Both the position numbers and the translations under genes were made by a program. The notes under the pieces were generated by a model, which worked only from the letters and a program-made list of their open reading frames with translations, was not told the origin of the DNA and searched no databases. Shown here in pieces: positions 21,788 through 32,361 of a stretch of 64,000 nt of DNA (within the stretch, counting starts at the first letter, position 1; each line of letters starts with the position of its first letter). The DNA comes from Zea mays. Its lineage: Eukaryota; Streptophyta; Magnoliopsida; Poales; Poaceae. The stretch spans positions 42,206,095 through 42,270,094 of the forward strand of contig NC_050097.1 of NCBI RefSeq assembly GCF_902167145.1, written 5' to 3'.

Positions 21788-24420
21788 TTAAGCCTTGTTC
21801 TTAGGTATCCAAACGGTCTTGGGTCCTTTGACATTAGAAACAAGCACCTTGGGTACCCAAACACAAGTCTTTGAGCCCTTGTGTTTGGCCCCAACATATT
21901 TGGCAACTACTTTGCCTGATTTGTTAGTTAAAACATATGATGCATCAAAAGTATTAAATGAAATGTTAGGTTTATTTGATGCAATAGGATTTTTCTTCTT
22001 AGGCAATTTGACATGAGTGGATTGCCTAGAACTAGATGCCTCACTCTTATACATAAAAGCATGATGAGAGCCAGAGTGAGACTTCCTAGAGTGAATTCTC
22101 CTAATTTTGTGTTCGGGATAACCGGCAGGGTATAAAATGTAACCCTCGTTATCCTGAACCATGGGAGCCTTACCCTTGATAAAATTAGACAATTTCTTAG
22201 GGGCATTAAGCTTGACATTGTCTCCCTTTTGAAAGCCAATGCCATCCTTAATGCCAGGGCGTCTCCCACTATAGAGCATGCTTATAGCAAATTTAAATTT
22301 TTTATTTTCTAAGTCATGCTCATTGATTTTAGCACTAAGTTGAGCTATGTGATCATTTTGTTGTTTAATTAAAGCTAGGTGATCATGAATAGCATCAACA
22401 TTAATGTCTCTACATCTAGTGCAAATAGTAACATGCTCAACGGTAGATGTAGAGGGTTTGCAAACATTTAATTCATCAATCTTAGCATGTAGCATAGCAT
22501 TTTCATTTCTAAGATTGGAAATAGAAACATTGCAAACATTTAAATCTTTAGCCTTAGCAATTAATTTTTCATTCTCAATTTTAAGGCTAGAGAGTGATGC
22601 ATTCAATTTGTCAATCTTAGCAATCAAAATAGTATTATCATTTCTAAGGTTGACAAGAGAATCATCACTTACATTTAATTTCTCAACCTTATCAATCAAT
22701 TTATCATTCTCAAATCTAAGGTTGGAAATAGTGTCATGGCAAGTGCTTAGCTCACTAGTTAGTTTTTCACATTTTTCTATCTCCTGAGCATAAGCATTTT
22801 TAACTTTAACATGCTTCTTATTTTCTTTAATAAGGAAGTCCTCTTGGTTATCCAAGAGTTCATCCTTCTCATGAATAGCACTAATCAATTCATGCAATTT
22901 TTCCTTTTGTTGCATGTTTAAGTTGGCAAAAAGGGTGAGCAAGTTATCCTCATCATCACTAGAGTTCTCCTCATCACTAGATGTTGCATATTTAGTGGAG
23001 GCTTTAGATTTTACCTTCTTTTTGCCATCCTTTGCCATGAGGCACTTGTGGCCGATGTTGGGGAAGAGAAGACCCTTGTTGACGGCGATGTTTGCGGCGT
23101 CCTCGTCGGAGGAGGAGTCGGTGGAGCTCTCGTCGGAGTCCCACTCCCGGCAAACATGGGCATCGCCGCCCTTCTTCTTGTAATACTTCTTATTCTCCTT
23201 CCTTCTCCCCTTCTTGTCGTCGCCCCTGTCACTATCACTTGATAATGGACATTTAGCAATGAAATGACCGGGCTTACCACATTTGTAGCAAACTTTCTTA
23301 GAGCGGGGCTTGTAGTCCTTCCCCCTCCTTTGCTTGAGAATTTGGCGAAAGCTTTTGATGATTAAAGCCATCTCCTCATTGTCGAGCTTGGAGGCGTTGA
23401 TGGGAAGCCTACTTGACGTAGACTCTTCCTTCTTCTCCTTTGTTGCCTTGAAGGCGACGGGTTGCACCTTGGATGTAGAGGTGGCGCCTTGCTCGATGAT
23501 TTTCTTGGAGCCTTTGATCATTAATTCAAAGCTCACAAATTTTCCTATCACTTCCTCAGGAGACATTAGTTTATATCTTGGATCACCACGAATTAATTGA
23601 ACTTGAGTAGGGTTAAGAAAAACGAGTGATCTAAGAATAACCTTGACCATTTCATGGTCATCCCACTTTGTGCTCCCGAGGTTGTGCACTTGGTTCACCA
23701 AGATCTTGAGCCGGTTGTATATTGCTTGTGGCTCTTCCCTTGATGAAGCATGAAGCGACCGAGCTCCCCCTCGATCGTTTTCCTCTTGGTGATCTTGGCC
23801 ACCTCGTCTCCTTCGTGCACGGTCTTGAGCACGTCCCAAATCTCTTTGGCACTCTTCAACCCTTGCACCTTATTATACTCCTCTCGACTTAGAAAGGCGA
23901 GGAGTATAGTAGTGGCTTGGGAGTTGAAGTGCCGGATTTGGGCTACCTCGTCCGAGTCATAGCCTTCATCCCCCACGGATGGTTCCTGCGCACCAAACTC
24001 AACAATGTCCCAAATACTAGCGTGGAGTGAGGTTAGATGGTGCCTCATTTTATCACTCCACATACAATAATCTTCACCATCAAAAACCGGTGGTTTGCCT
24101 AGTGGGACAGAAAGTAAAGGAGTGTGTTTAGAAATGCGAGGATAGCGTAAGGGGATCTTACTAAACTTCTTGCGCTCATGGCGCTTAGAAGTGACGGAAG
24201 GCGTGTCGGAGCCGGAGGTGGAGGGCGACGAAGAATCAGTCTCGTAGTAGACCACTTTCTTCATTTTCTTCTTCTTGTCGCCACTCCGGTGCGACTTGAT
24301 GCGGGGAGGTGATTCCTCCCTCTTCTTGTTGCCGGACTCTCCCGATGGAGCTTTCCCATGGCTTGTGGCGGGCTTCTCGCCGGTCACCATCTCCTTCTTG
24401 GCGTGAGCTCCCGACATCAC
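21788..24420 (-). pseudogene. Gag of Sirevirus C
   Basis: Gag begins MMSGAHAKKEM at 24420. A Ser/Lys-rich head is followed by the copia gag core (GKPPVFDGEDYCMWSDKMRHHL, IWDVLKTVHEGD). A small frameshift near 23735 moves it to the frame that runs to 21788. That part has a CCHC knuckle (CYKCGKPGHFIAKC, about 23290-23250) and a long stretch of NLR/LxxKIxxLN heptad-like repeats (22900-22400), which predicts a coiled coil. The tail ends KTVWIPKNKA. Large Gag with a coiled-coil tail is usual in Sireviruses. One frameshift disables it. Confidence 0.85.
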
Positions 24421-24451
24421 TCTGAGCGGTTAGGCTCTTAATGAAGTACCG

Positions 24452-24464
24452 GGCTCCGATACCA
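24452..24464 (-). promoter_or_regulatory. Primer binding site of Sirevirus C
   Basis: On the minus strand this reads TGGTATCGGAGCC, one base from the initiator methionine tRNA site, two bases inside the LTR. Confidence 0.85.
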
Positions 24465-24466
24465 AT

Positions 24467-25597
24467 TGAAAGTCGCCTAGAGGGGGGTGAATAGGCAAAT
24501 CTGAAATTTATAAACTTTAAGCACAACTACAAGCCGGGGTTAGCGTTAGAAATAAAGTCGAGTCCAGAAGAGAGGGCGAAAACAAATCACAAGCGAATAA
24601 AGCGAATGACACGGTGATTTGTTTTACCGAGGTTCAGTTCTTGCAAACCTACTCCCCGTTGAGGTGGTCACAAAGACCGGGTCTCCTTCAACCCTTTCCC
24701 TCTCTCAAACGGTCACCTAGACCGAGTGAGCTTTCTTCCTTGATTTCCCGGGTCACTTAGACCCCGCAAGGACCACCATACAATTGGTGTCTCTTGCTTC
24801 GCTTACAAGGCTTTGAGAGTAAGAATGAGAGAAAGAAGAAAGCCAACCAAACAACAAGAACAACAAAAGAACACAAGCCGATCTTCTCACAAGTCCTAAA
24901 AACTAGAGTTGAATTGTGGACTTTGATTTGATCGGAGGCTTTGATTTGTGTCTTGGAGTGTTGTGTATTGCTCTTGTATTGAATGAGGAGTAGTGAATGC
25001 TTGGATGCCTTGAAGAGTGGTGGTTGGGGGGTATTTATAGCCCCAACCACCAAAATGGTCGTTGGGGAACTCTGCTGTCGAAGGGTGCACCGGACAGTCC
25101 GGTGCGCCAGCCACGTCACCCAACCGTTAGGGTTCGACCGTTGGAGCTTCTGACAAGTGGGCCACCAGATAGTCCGGTGGTGCACCGGACAGGCACTGTT
25201 CACTGTCCGGTGTGCCATCTGACGCCTGCTCTGACTCTGCGCGCGTAGTCGGCACTGTTCACTGTTCACTGTAGTCGTTGCAGACGACCGTTGGCGCGGG
25301 TAGCCGTTGCTCCGCTTGGCACACCGGACAGTCCGGTGCTACACCGGACAGTCCGGCAAGTTTGGAGTTGATCTCCCTGGTGCACCGGACAGTTCGGTGC
25401 ACCAGACCAGGGTAGCCTTCGGTTGTCTTTTGCTTTTTTTATTTGAACTCTTTCTTGGACTTTTTATTGGTTTGTGTTGAACCTTTGGCACCTGTAGAAC
25501 TTATAATCTAGAGCAAACTAGTTAGTCCAATTATTTGTGTTGGGCAATTCAACCACAAAAATCATTTAGGAAAAGGTGTAAGCCTATTTCCCTTTCA
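24467..25597 (-). repeat. 5' LTR of Sirevirus C
   Basis: The LTR is 1131 bp. In plus orientation it opens TGAAAGTCGCCTAGAG and closes ATTTCCCTTTCA. It contains several ACCGGACAGTCCGGT-type palindromes (25085-25410). A TATA box sits inside a perfect inverted repeat with arms at 25019-25029 and 25041-25051. It is shorter than the D LTRs (about 1.31 kb) because it has fewer palindromic units. Confidence 0.9.
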
Positions 25598-25610
25598 CTA
25601 TCGCAGGTCG

Positions 25611-26256
25611 AGATGGCAACTGGAAATTCTCGGTCGGGGAACGGCTCCCCATCCCCATCCCCGCGACGAGAAAATTTTCTCGTTCCTATGAACGTTCACG
25701 GGGTGCTTTTTCTCCCATCCGTGTCCCAAATTGGAGAATTTACTCCCACGAGTAAACCCCGCAGAGAACCTGTCCTCGTTAGTAAATACAGTATTTAGAG
25801 GCAAATTTCAACTGATTATATTAAATCAATATAAATTTAACAAACAAGATTTTAAAATACAAGAAACGTCTTCTTTAGAGTATAGTTTGATATTTTATAA
25901 TAGGCTATGTACTGAATTTTTAGTATTACTTTAACATTCAAATGGACTAGTTTAGATGAAGAAAACTTTGTGGGGTGGGTATGTGGGGAACAGGAATGTG
26001 GAATTGTTTCCCATCCAGCCCCGCAAACCCGACAAGGACAAAGTTTTTCCTCGTTTTGATCCCAGTGGGGATTAACCTGTCCCCTAAGGGTTAGTTTGGA
26101 AACTCAAATCCCCTTCGGGAATGAATGAGAATGAAGAGAAAATTAGTTCATTTCCACCTCAATCTCCTCCAATCCCGAAGGGGATTTGAGGTTCCCAAAG
26201 TAGCCCTAATAGAGAAATTCCCCACGAGGAATTGAAGATCGGTCCCATTGCCATCT
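25611..26256. mobile_element. Possible hAT-like nonautonomous element
   Basis: The block opens AGATGGCAACTGGAAA and closes CCCATTGCCATCT, an imperfect inverted repeat. Paired GGGGA/TCCCC-rich ends resemble the GATGGCAATGGG-type termini common in grasses. No clear target duplication is seen, because Sirevirus C starts 13 bases away. It contains the Tourist-like MITE at 26098-26206. Confidence 0.4.
26098..26206. mobile_element. Tourist-like MITE (109 bp)
   Basis: Terminal inverted repeats are GGGTTAGTTTGGAAACTCAAA and the reverse of TTTGAGGTTCCCAAAGTAGCCC. The target duplication TAA is perfect (26095-26097 and 26207-26209). The 3-bp TAA duplication indicates the PIF/Harbinger superfamily. Confidence 0.75.
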
Positions 26257-26387
26257 TTAACCGTAAGCTTTGAGCTCTTTTCTATTAGTGTCTATTTAGG
26301 TTTTTTGCAAACTAATTAATTCATGTCTCTTATCAGATCTACAACAACATCGACTCCGTCATATGTTTTGTTGTTGTCTCGTTCTAT

Positions 26388-26556
26388 AGGAGCGTTTGTT
26401 TTTAGGGACTAATTAGTCACAGTATTTTTAATCAATTTAGTCTTTAAATTACTAAATACGAAAACTAAAACTCTATTTTAGTTTCTATATTTAATAATTT
26501 AAAGATTAAAATAAAAAAATGGAGACTAAAAAATAGTTACTAGAAAATAAATACCA
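26388..26556. mobile_element. Foldback-type MITE, approximate ends
   Basis: Imperfect long inverted repeat: the left arm (GTTTGTTTTTAGGGACTAAT, then TTTAGTCTTTAAATTACTAAAT) mirrors the right arm (ATTTAATAATTTAAAGATTAAA, then GACTAAAAAATAGTTAC). It is AT-rich with no coding capacity. The exact ends and target duplication are uncertain. The flank 26257-26387 shows nothing I can name. Confidence 0.5.
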
Positions 26557-26798
26557 CGTAAGAGCATGCCGTCGGCGTCTCGCGACACGACGGCGTGACT
26601 CTCTTTTCCCACTAATTACGACACATAGATTTTTTGTTTGATAATATATGATGTGGCAAATTTTAGACAATAAAGTAAATATCGTTGTACGTGCCCTAAG
26701 TGCTAAGATAAGACGCAAAGGAACATCTTATGCACATACCACGCGTCCATGTCCATGTCTCAGGAAGTTCACGAGCGAACTTATCCAGTATCACCTGC

Positions 26799-27950
26799 TG
26801 TTGGATCTTTTATGGGCTTGGCCCATTTATTGAATAAACTCTATGGTGTGTAATGGTGGAGAATACCAATAGTACCACATTGGAAGTCCAAAGGTCTTTT
26901 GCCTTGACTTATATGGTGGGATTTATTCCACTTATCTTGAGAAGTCAAGAATAGGACAAGGGCGTGCCACACGCGCGCGCGCCGCCGCCGCCGCCGGTCG
27001 GGCGAGGCGAGGCAGGCAGGCGAGCGAGCGAGCGAGCGAGCGGGCGGGCGTGGGGTGGTTGTGTTAATTTTTAGCACTCACTAACCGCGTACGTCAGCCG
27101 AGTGACTCTGTCTCTTCGTATGCCGAGTGACCCTGTCTCTTCGTCAGCCAGCCGAGTGACCCTTCTCCTTCAGCTGCCGACTCATGGCGTGACTCGGCGG
27201 GAGCTGGCCGACTCATGGCATAACTCGGCTAGAGCTGGCCGACTCTTGGCGTGACTCGGCGACCTTTCTCCTTCAGCTTCCCTCTGCGAGAGGTTAAATA
27301 GAGGAGCACCCGTGTCACTCGGTACACGCGAGAAAAACTTTCAGTCTCACAATCCAGCCGCCGAGTGAGGGTATTTCCATCTCGTGACTCTACGCGCACA
27401 GAGAAGCGAGAGGGCAGGTGCCTCCGAAGCCGGTGCCGTTTGAGACCTTGCACGGGGGATCGGCAATTAGGTTTTTGGGGAGCGTCTTCGCGACTGCCCA
27501 ACATCTGTCTTCATCGCTGGTTCTTGGCGTCTTCAACTCGATCGGATGACAAGAGAAGTTGGACAAGGATCAGGATCCTCGGAGCGCATGGGAGGGTATG
27601 ATCAATTCAGTTCATTACAGTTTTATATTCTGCATATTATATATGTCGTATGTAGCTTTGCTCTATCGTATTATAATATGTTATATCTGTTTGTCTTAAT
27701 TTTACAGTCATCCTGTTTATATTGTTATATGTTTATTTCCAGTTGTTCCGCAATAAACCATGAACCATGCTTATATACTTATTTTATTTATATGATTTAC
27801 ATACTTCATATGCTTGGTGTTCTCATGATCCATATTGTTATGGATATTTTTGAGATCACGATTTCTATGGTTAATTATTTATTATATGTCATCATCATAA
27901 TGTTAATTTATGGAATTAAAATAATACGGAAAATGCCTATAATTCTAACA
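26799..27950 (+). repeat. Solo LTR, copia-like, 1152 bp
   Basis: The block starts TGTTGGATC and ends TTCTAACA, a TG...CA repeat with short inverted ends. It is flanked by a perfect CCTGC target duplication (26794-26798 and 27951-27955). No internal domain or second LTR is present. Inside it are GCC and GCGA microsatellites (26978-27050), repeated GCCGAGTGAC motifs (27095-27270), a TATA-like TTAAATAG near 27293 and a probable transcribed leader to about 27600. Orientation follows the TATA-like motif and is tentative. Confidence 0.82.
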
Positions 27951-28089
27951 CCTGCAACACATGCGGCGTGAGATTCATGTAAAAAAACATGTACCAGCTC
28001 GGGACGGAATACTGAAAGTCGTGCATTTGGTGGCTCGGGTCTACCGTGGACCATCAGCGTGTCATACATTTACATTTCATGGCTGTTAA

Positions 28090-29460
28090 TATTAAAATCA
28101 GATTTATTGTCGAGTGCTCGACGCTTTGCCGAATATATTTTATCGAACATTCGTTAAAGTCTCTTTTATCAAATACCACTCTCGGTAAAATAAGACTCTC
28201 GGTAACAACCACGTTTACTGAGAGTGAGATACTCTCGATATAGAAGGACACTCGGTAAAGCACTCTTTGCCGAATGTTAAACTCTCGGCATAACATGACG
28301 TTCGGCAAAGGACCGTCAGCAGCCGTTTATAGATGACAGTGGTTAATTTTGTCGAGCGTGCCATACATTACATTCCGGTAGTAGCTAAGGATGACGGAGA
28401 TGTTTCAGTACATACAGAGTCTTGGCACCATACATGTTTTTGCTACACCACCTCCGTTGTTCCCTCCAACTGACCCTGTTCAGTTCCATATTTCTCTGAG
28501 TATCAAAATTTTAGTCCTACATGATATATATTTATCTGGTATAACACATGTAATCTCTTCTCTATGCAGGGACAATCTGTGGCATCCAACAAACCCTCAT
28601 GGATTGTCTCGCCCATCGCCGAACCAGTCCAGCCGTCCATCTCGTTAATGTTCTTCTAAACTTAGTTGTGAGACATGTTTATGCCATATATTAGATTTTT
28701 GTGGACTTATTTATGTGAGTACTTCTTAGTGTTGTGAACTATTTTTTGGTACTTGTGAATTTGTGATCTTTGTGAAGAAACATGTGATTTTTGCTAGCTA
28801 TGTCGTGTGTTTGATATATGTGATGATTCTGTGATATCTGTGATGTATATGTGATATATCTCTTATTTGTTTGGATGGAATAGCGAAATAAAAATGGGTA
28901 TTCTTGTCATTTTGTCGAGTGTAACACTCGGCAAAGTGATACTTTGCCGAGTGTGAAGGTCATAGCACTCGGCAAAAAAGACATATCTGAAAACCTGTAA
29001 AGCTTCTTTATCGAGTGTTGTGACCTTGACACTCGGCAAAGAAGCAACCTTTTCCGAGTGCCTTCTAACACACTCGGTAAAGGAATTGGCAAAGGAGTCC
29101 GCCTGTGCTCGTTGCCGAGAGCTCTTTCATCTCGCACTCGGAGCCTTTGTCGAGTGCGTTCTAATATACTCGACAAAGGGGGTCACATGGAGCTTCTTTG
29201 TCGAGTGCTGGTACAGTAGCCACTCGCAAAGCCTCTGTCTCATCACCGGACGTCGTGACAGTGACTTTTCTTCGTCAAGAGTCAGGTGGCACTCGCCAAA
29301 GTCTTTATTGAGTGACCGATAAAAGTACTCAGCAAAAAAGTCGTTACCGATGTACAGTTCAACGAGAATTCTTTGTCGAGTGTCACACTCGATAAAGATT
29401 TTGCTGAGTATTTTACCGACTTTATCAAATGATTTAGACAATCGACAAAGCAACTGTGTA
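28090..29460. mobile_element. Decayed CACTA-type region with CTCGGCAAAG repeats
   Basis: Many direct and inverted copies of CTTTGCCGAGTG / CACTCGGCAAAG and close variants occur at 28105-28320 and 28910-29400. Such motifs form the subterminal arrays of one large grass CACTA family. The middle (28380-28900) is AT-rich without a convincing ORF. I found no clear CACTA termini, so the ends are approximate. The short spacers 27956-28089 and 29461-29740 hold nothing recognisable. Confidence 0.55.
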
Positions 29461-29740
29461 CGATAGGTTCGAAGCGATGCGCAATGAACACGGAGAGCTT
29501 TATTGACTCGGAGGACCGGTGCGCAACGCAACGACACGTCGTCGGATGCACGACGGACGCAGGCAGCAAACATCAGCCAGAGACAAGGACACGGACCGCG
29601 GTACGTAGCTAGCTAGTAAGCAAATTAAGGAACCAGCACGGGCACCACACCACACCAGCGACGTGCACTAGTAAACTGTGACGCGTCGATGAATGGACTG
29701 GAACTGTACTGTACTGGACCATCTCCAGTTCTCGCTCCAT

Positions 29741-30306
29741 CTAGTTCTTGAGGAGGTAGTCGTCGAGGTCGTGGAACGTCTTGGTGGCGGTCTCCTTGAT
29801 GACGTCCGGGTCAGGCACCTGGTCGTTGGCCTTGTCGAACTCCATGGCCCAGCTGACGACGGCGCCGCCCTCGCCCTCCGCCTTGGCCGGAGTCACCTTC
29901 AGCGTGATCTTGAAGTTCTTGTAGAAGTCCGCCAGCTCGCCGTCCACCACGCTGTACGACACCACCTTGTTCTCGTCGTCCGCCGTCTCAAGCTTCTCCT
30001 TGGCGAACGTCAGCATCGGCACCGCTACAGCAAACATCCGATGTATATGCAAGAGATACTCAGGTCCCAGTCCAAGAGAGGCGCTAGGCGCTAGCCAAGC
30101 CAAGAATGGTTACGTAGTACCGTACCCTCGGTGTACTTGAGGAGGCGGACGGTGCCGGCCGACTTGCCGTCGCCCTCGACGGTCTCGATGCTCTTGTACT
30201 GCTCGGGGAAGATCTTGGGGAACAGCTCCGTCGAGTCACGCAGCGCCGCCCACAGCTTGTCAGCCGGGGACTTGACCTCCACCACCAGCTCAACCTTGGA
30301 CGCCAT
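29741..30306 (-). CDS. Bet v 1 / major latex protein (MLP)-like protein, two exons
   Basis: Exon 1 runs 30306-30126 (181 nt, start MASKVELVVEVKSPADKLW). The intron has a GTACGG donor at 30125 and a TGTAG acceptor ending at 30025. Exon 2 runs 30024-29741 to the stop, ending DLDDYLLKN. The joined product is 154 residues, the usual size for this family. Features include the ADKLWAALRD helix, the glycine-containing loop EGDGKSAGTVRLLKY, the family segment TFAKEKLETADDENKVVSYSVVDGEL and the C-terminal long helix. Bet v 1/PR-10/MLP proteins are cytosolic and bind small hydrophobic ligands. Plant roles include defence and hormone responses, and none is proven here. The single intron after about codon 60 is the family pattern. 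The start was chosen because it opens the domain and lies about 90 bases after a TATA box. It looks intact. Confidence 0.93.
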
Positions 30307-30393
30307 TGCCTCTGCACAGATAGCTAGTGATGTGGCTGACTGGCTGTGGTCTATAGTGTGTCTGGCGATGGTGAGACCTCGCCCCAGACCTTG

Positions 30394-30401
30394 TATATAT
30401 A
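30394..30401 (-). promoter_or_regulatory. TATA box of the MLP-like gene
   Basis: TATATATA lies about 90 bases upstream of the start codon at 30306, the normal spacing for a plant core promoter with a short leader. Confidence 0.7.
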
Positions 30402-30449
30402 CAGAGCCAGCGACATCTCAGACCGCGACAGCTCTTCTTCAGAGGTGAC

Positions 30450-32106
30450 GAGCCGGTGCTACTGATGCCGGCCATTCAAGGTTTCCCTGCGCGATCCAAC
30501 CACCTCGATCAGGCTCGAATTCAATTGCGCCCGTCGGTGCAGATCCGTGCCGCAAAGAGGCCGTATTTTGATGGCGGTGGTGTGCCTGCACCGTGTGCCC
30601 GTGGAATTCGAGGGCACGAGGTCGCCGCACAGGGCGGAGTAATGGGAGGTGATTCTTTGATAGGAGAAATTAGATGACGCCACCAGGCCATGCCAGGTCT
30701 GGTTGGCAGTTGGCAGCAGCAGGAGGGAGGTCCGGTTCCGGCCGGAACAGTAACGAGTCTCTCGTGCAGGCGACAATGGCAAAATGCAGTACTGCTCTGA
30801 ACCGAAAATGCAGAGTTGGAGACAAGTTCGGATGGGACATCCATCGGGTGCCACCCAACCCCAACTGCAATAGCGAGCGGTTCAGGGCCTACCCAAACAT
30901 TACTTGTGCGCGAAAAGGTTGTTGATGCCGATTTGTCTCGTCTGCAGCCCAGGTTGTCCTCTCTAAAAGATCTAAAATGCAACTCGTTAATTGGATGTTT
31001 ATGGTTTAACTTCTGTTGCTGCTTTATGTGTGAATTGGATGAATTCTTCTGCGGATTCTGTTGCATGTGGATTGAAACTGACATCGTTCAAATCTGAACC
31101 AAAATGAAGTAGACAATTACATCGAATTTGAATGCGTTGGGGGCCTGCTTACTAATGCCGGTTGGGGAGATAAAAATGACTATACAAAGCTGCGTTTAGA
31201 CTGTCGCTCAGATAGAACTGTTGTAATCCACATTCTTGGCAGTTCCTCCAAGTTATTGACGGCCGTCCTAAGCGCCCTGCTCGGAATGGCTGTAGGCTGT
31301 AGTGACATCGAAGCTTGTGAATTGTGATGTTATCTCTCAGCAGTATATGCATCCAGTGAGGTTCCCACCTTCATACAGACATTTTTTTCCCTGAAGAACC
31401 ATCGGGAACTTGGTATGGCTAAGATATTGATCTCGGGCAGGTTTGCAGCAAATATTGCATCAAGTTTGTCCAAGTGAATGCCATGCATTTCAAGTTTTCA
31501 ACTATTGTGTCATTGATCTCTCTCTTTCTTATGCTTTTGCTAGAAATTTAGTCCACAGTGCCATGAATTGTGGGATCTAAAGTGACAAGTGACATAAATG
31601 GTCTCTAACTGAGTTGGTTAGGTGGTCTAAATTTAACTTCTTGTACAAGCGAATTTCAGCCTGTAGTTAAAGAATCCCATCATCTGTCCTACCCTACATC
31701 AAAGCATTAGTGTGGGGTCCACTTCCGATCACGGTCGTTTCTCACATGAGCTATGGTGATGCTATGTATTGGTGGGACGGAGGTTTGAGTGTTTTCTTTA
31801 TTTGCGTGAGAAGGTCTTTTTTAATATAGTATCCGGGATGTCTTACCCCCACAGTCAAGTTTTTTTAAGTACCAAGTGACAAAATTATCTTTTGTGTCAC
31901 TGTAAACTTTGGTTGGAGTTTCCACGTGCAATATTTTGTAGGGTTTGTGTCAAATTATCATGTCACAATTTCACACCAACAGGAGAAGTTTATTATAGGT
32001 GCAAAGTTAAATAAAGAAGAATTGCAATGATAATTTAGTTCATATTTTTGTATTTAGAAAAGGCACAAATTACTTCCCTTAGTTTGGCATGTGTCTAGAT
32101 AATCCC
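30450..32106. other. Intergenic, upstream of the MLP-like gene
   Basis: No ORF with family features, splice structure or repeat that I can name. Composition is mixed and becomes AT-rich after 31350. Open frames of up to 187 codons at 30459-31084 overlap on both strands without recognisable domains. Confidence 0.5.
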
Positions 32107-32109
32107 TTA

Positions 32110-32180
32110 GGGCTAGTTTAGCCGCCACAAAATCGGAGAAATTGAAGGGACTATAATCTCTTTCTTATTCAAACTAGCCC
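32110..32180. mobile_element. Tourist-like MITE (71 bp)
   Basis: Ends GGGCTAGTTTAG and CAAACTAGCCC form an inverted repeat. The TTA target duplication is perfect at 32107-32109 and 32181-32183. Confidence 0.7.
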
Positions 32181-32244
32181 TTAGACTAATATTTGGTTCA
32201 GTTTACTCATCCGGCTAGTTCAGTAGGTTCAGTTTATCTTTTAA

Positions 32245-32358
32245 GCCTAGTTTGACAATTCTCTTTTTTAAAGAATTCTTATTTTCCAAGAAAAAATAAA
32301 CTATTTTTTCTTAAAAAATAGAAATCCTTTGAAAAAAATGTAGGCGTCAAACTAGCCC
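32245..32358. mobile_element. Tourist-like MITE (114 bp)
   Basis: Ends GCCTAGTTTGAC and GTCAAACTAGCCC form an inverted repeat. The TAA target duplication is at 32242-32244 and 32359-32361. The interior is AT-rich. It shares its terminal motif with the MITE at 32110-32180, so the two are probably related. Confidence 0.7.
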
Positions 32359-32361
32359 TAA

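Larger units (their letters stand above)
19400..25597 (-). mobile_element. Sirevirus C (opie/ji type), 3' half missing
   Basis: This is a minus-strand copia element with 5' LTR at 24467-25597, primer binding site, gag and most of pol. The reading ends at 19400, in the reverse transcriptase just after IMVQKFEMS. The remaining reverse transcriptase, RNase H, 3' UTR and 3' LTR are not found in this orientation. Integrase precedes reverse transcriptase, as in Ty1/copia. The sequence right of the LTR (CTATC, 25598-25602) would be the target duplication, but no partner is visible. Confidence 0.88.

Noticed and set aside
24757..25269. 170-codon antisense frame at the Sirevirus C LTR
   Set aside because: It lies entirely in LTR sequence and has no family features.
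30459..31084. Open frames of 131-187 codons on the minus strand upstream of the MLP-like gene
   Set aside because: No recognisable domain, no splice or promoter context, and competing frames on both strands.
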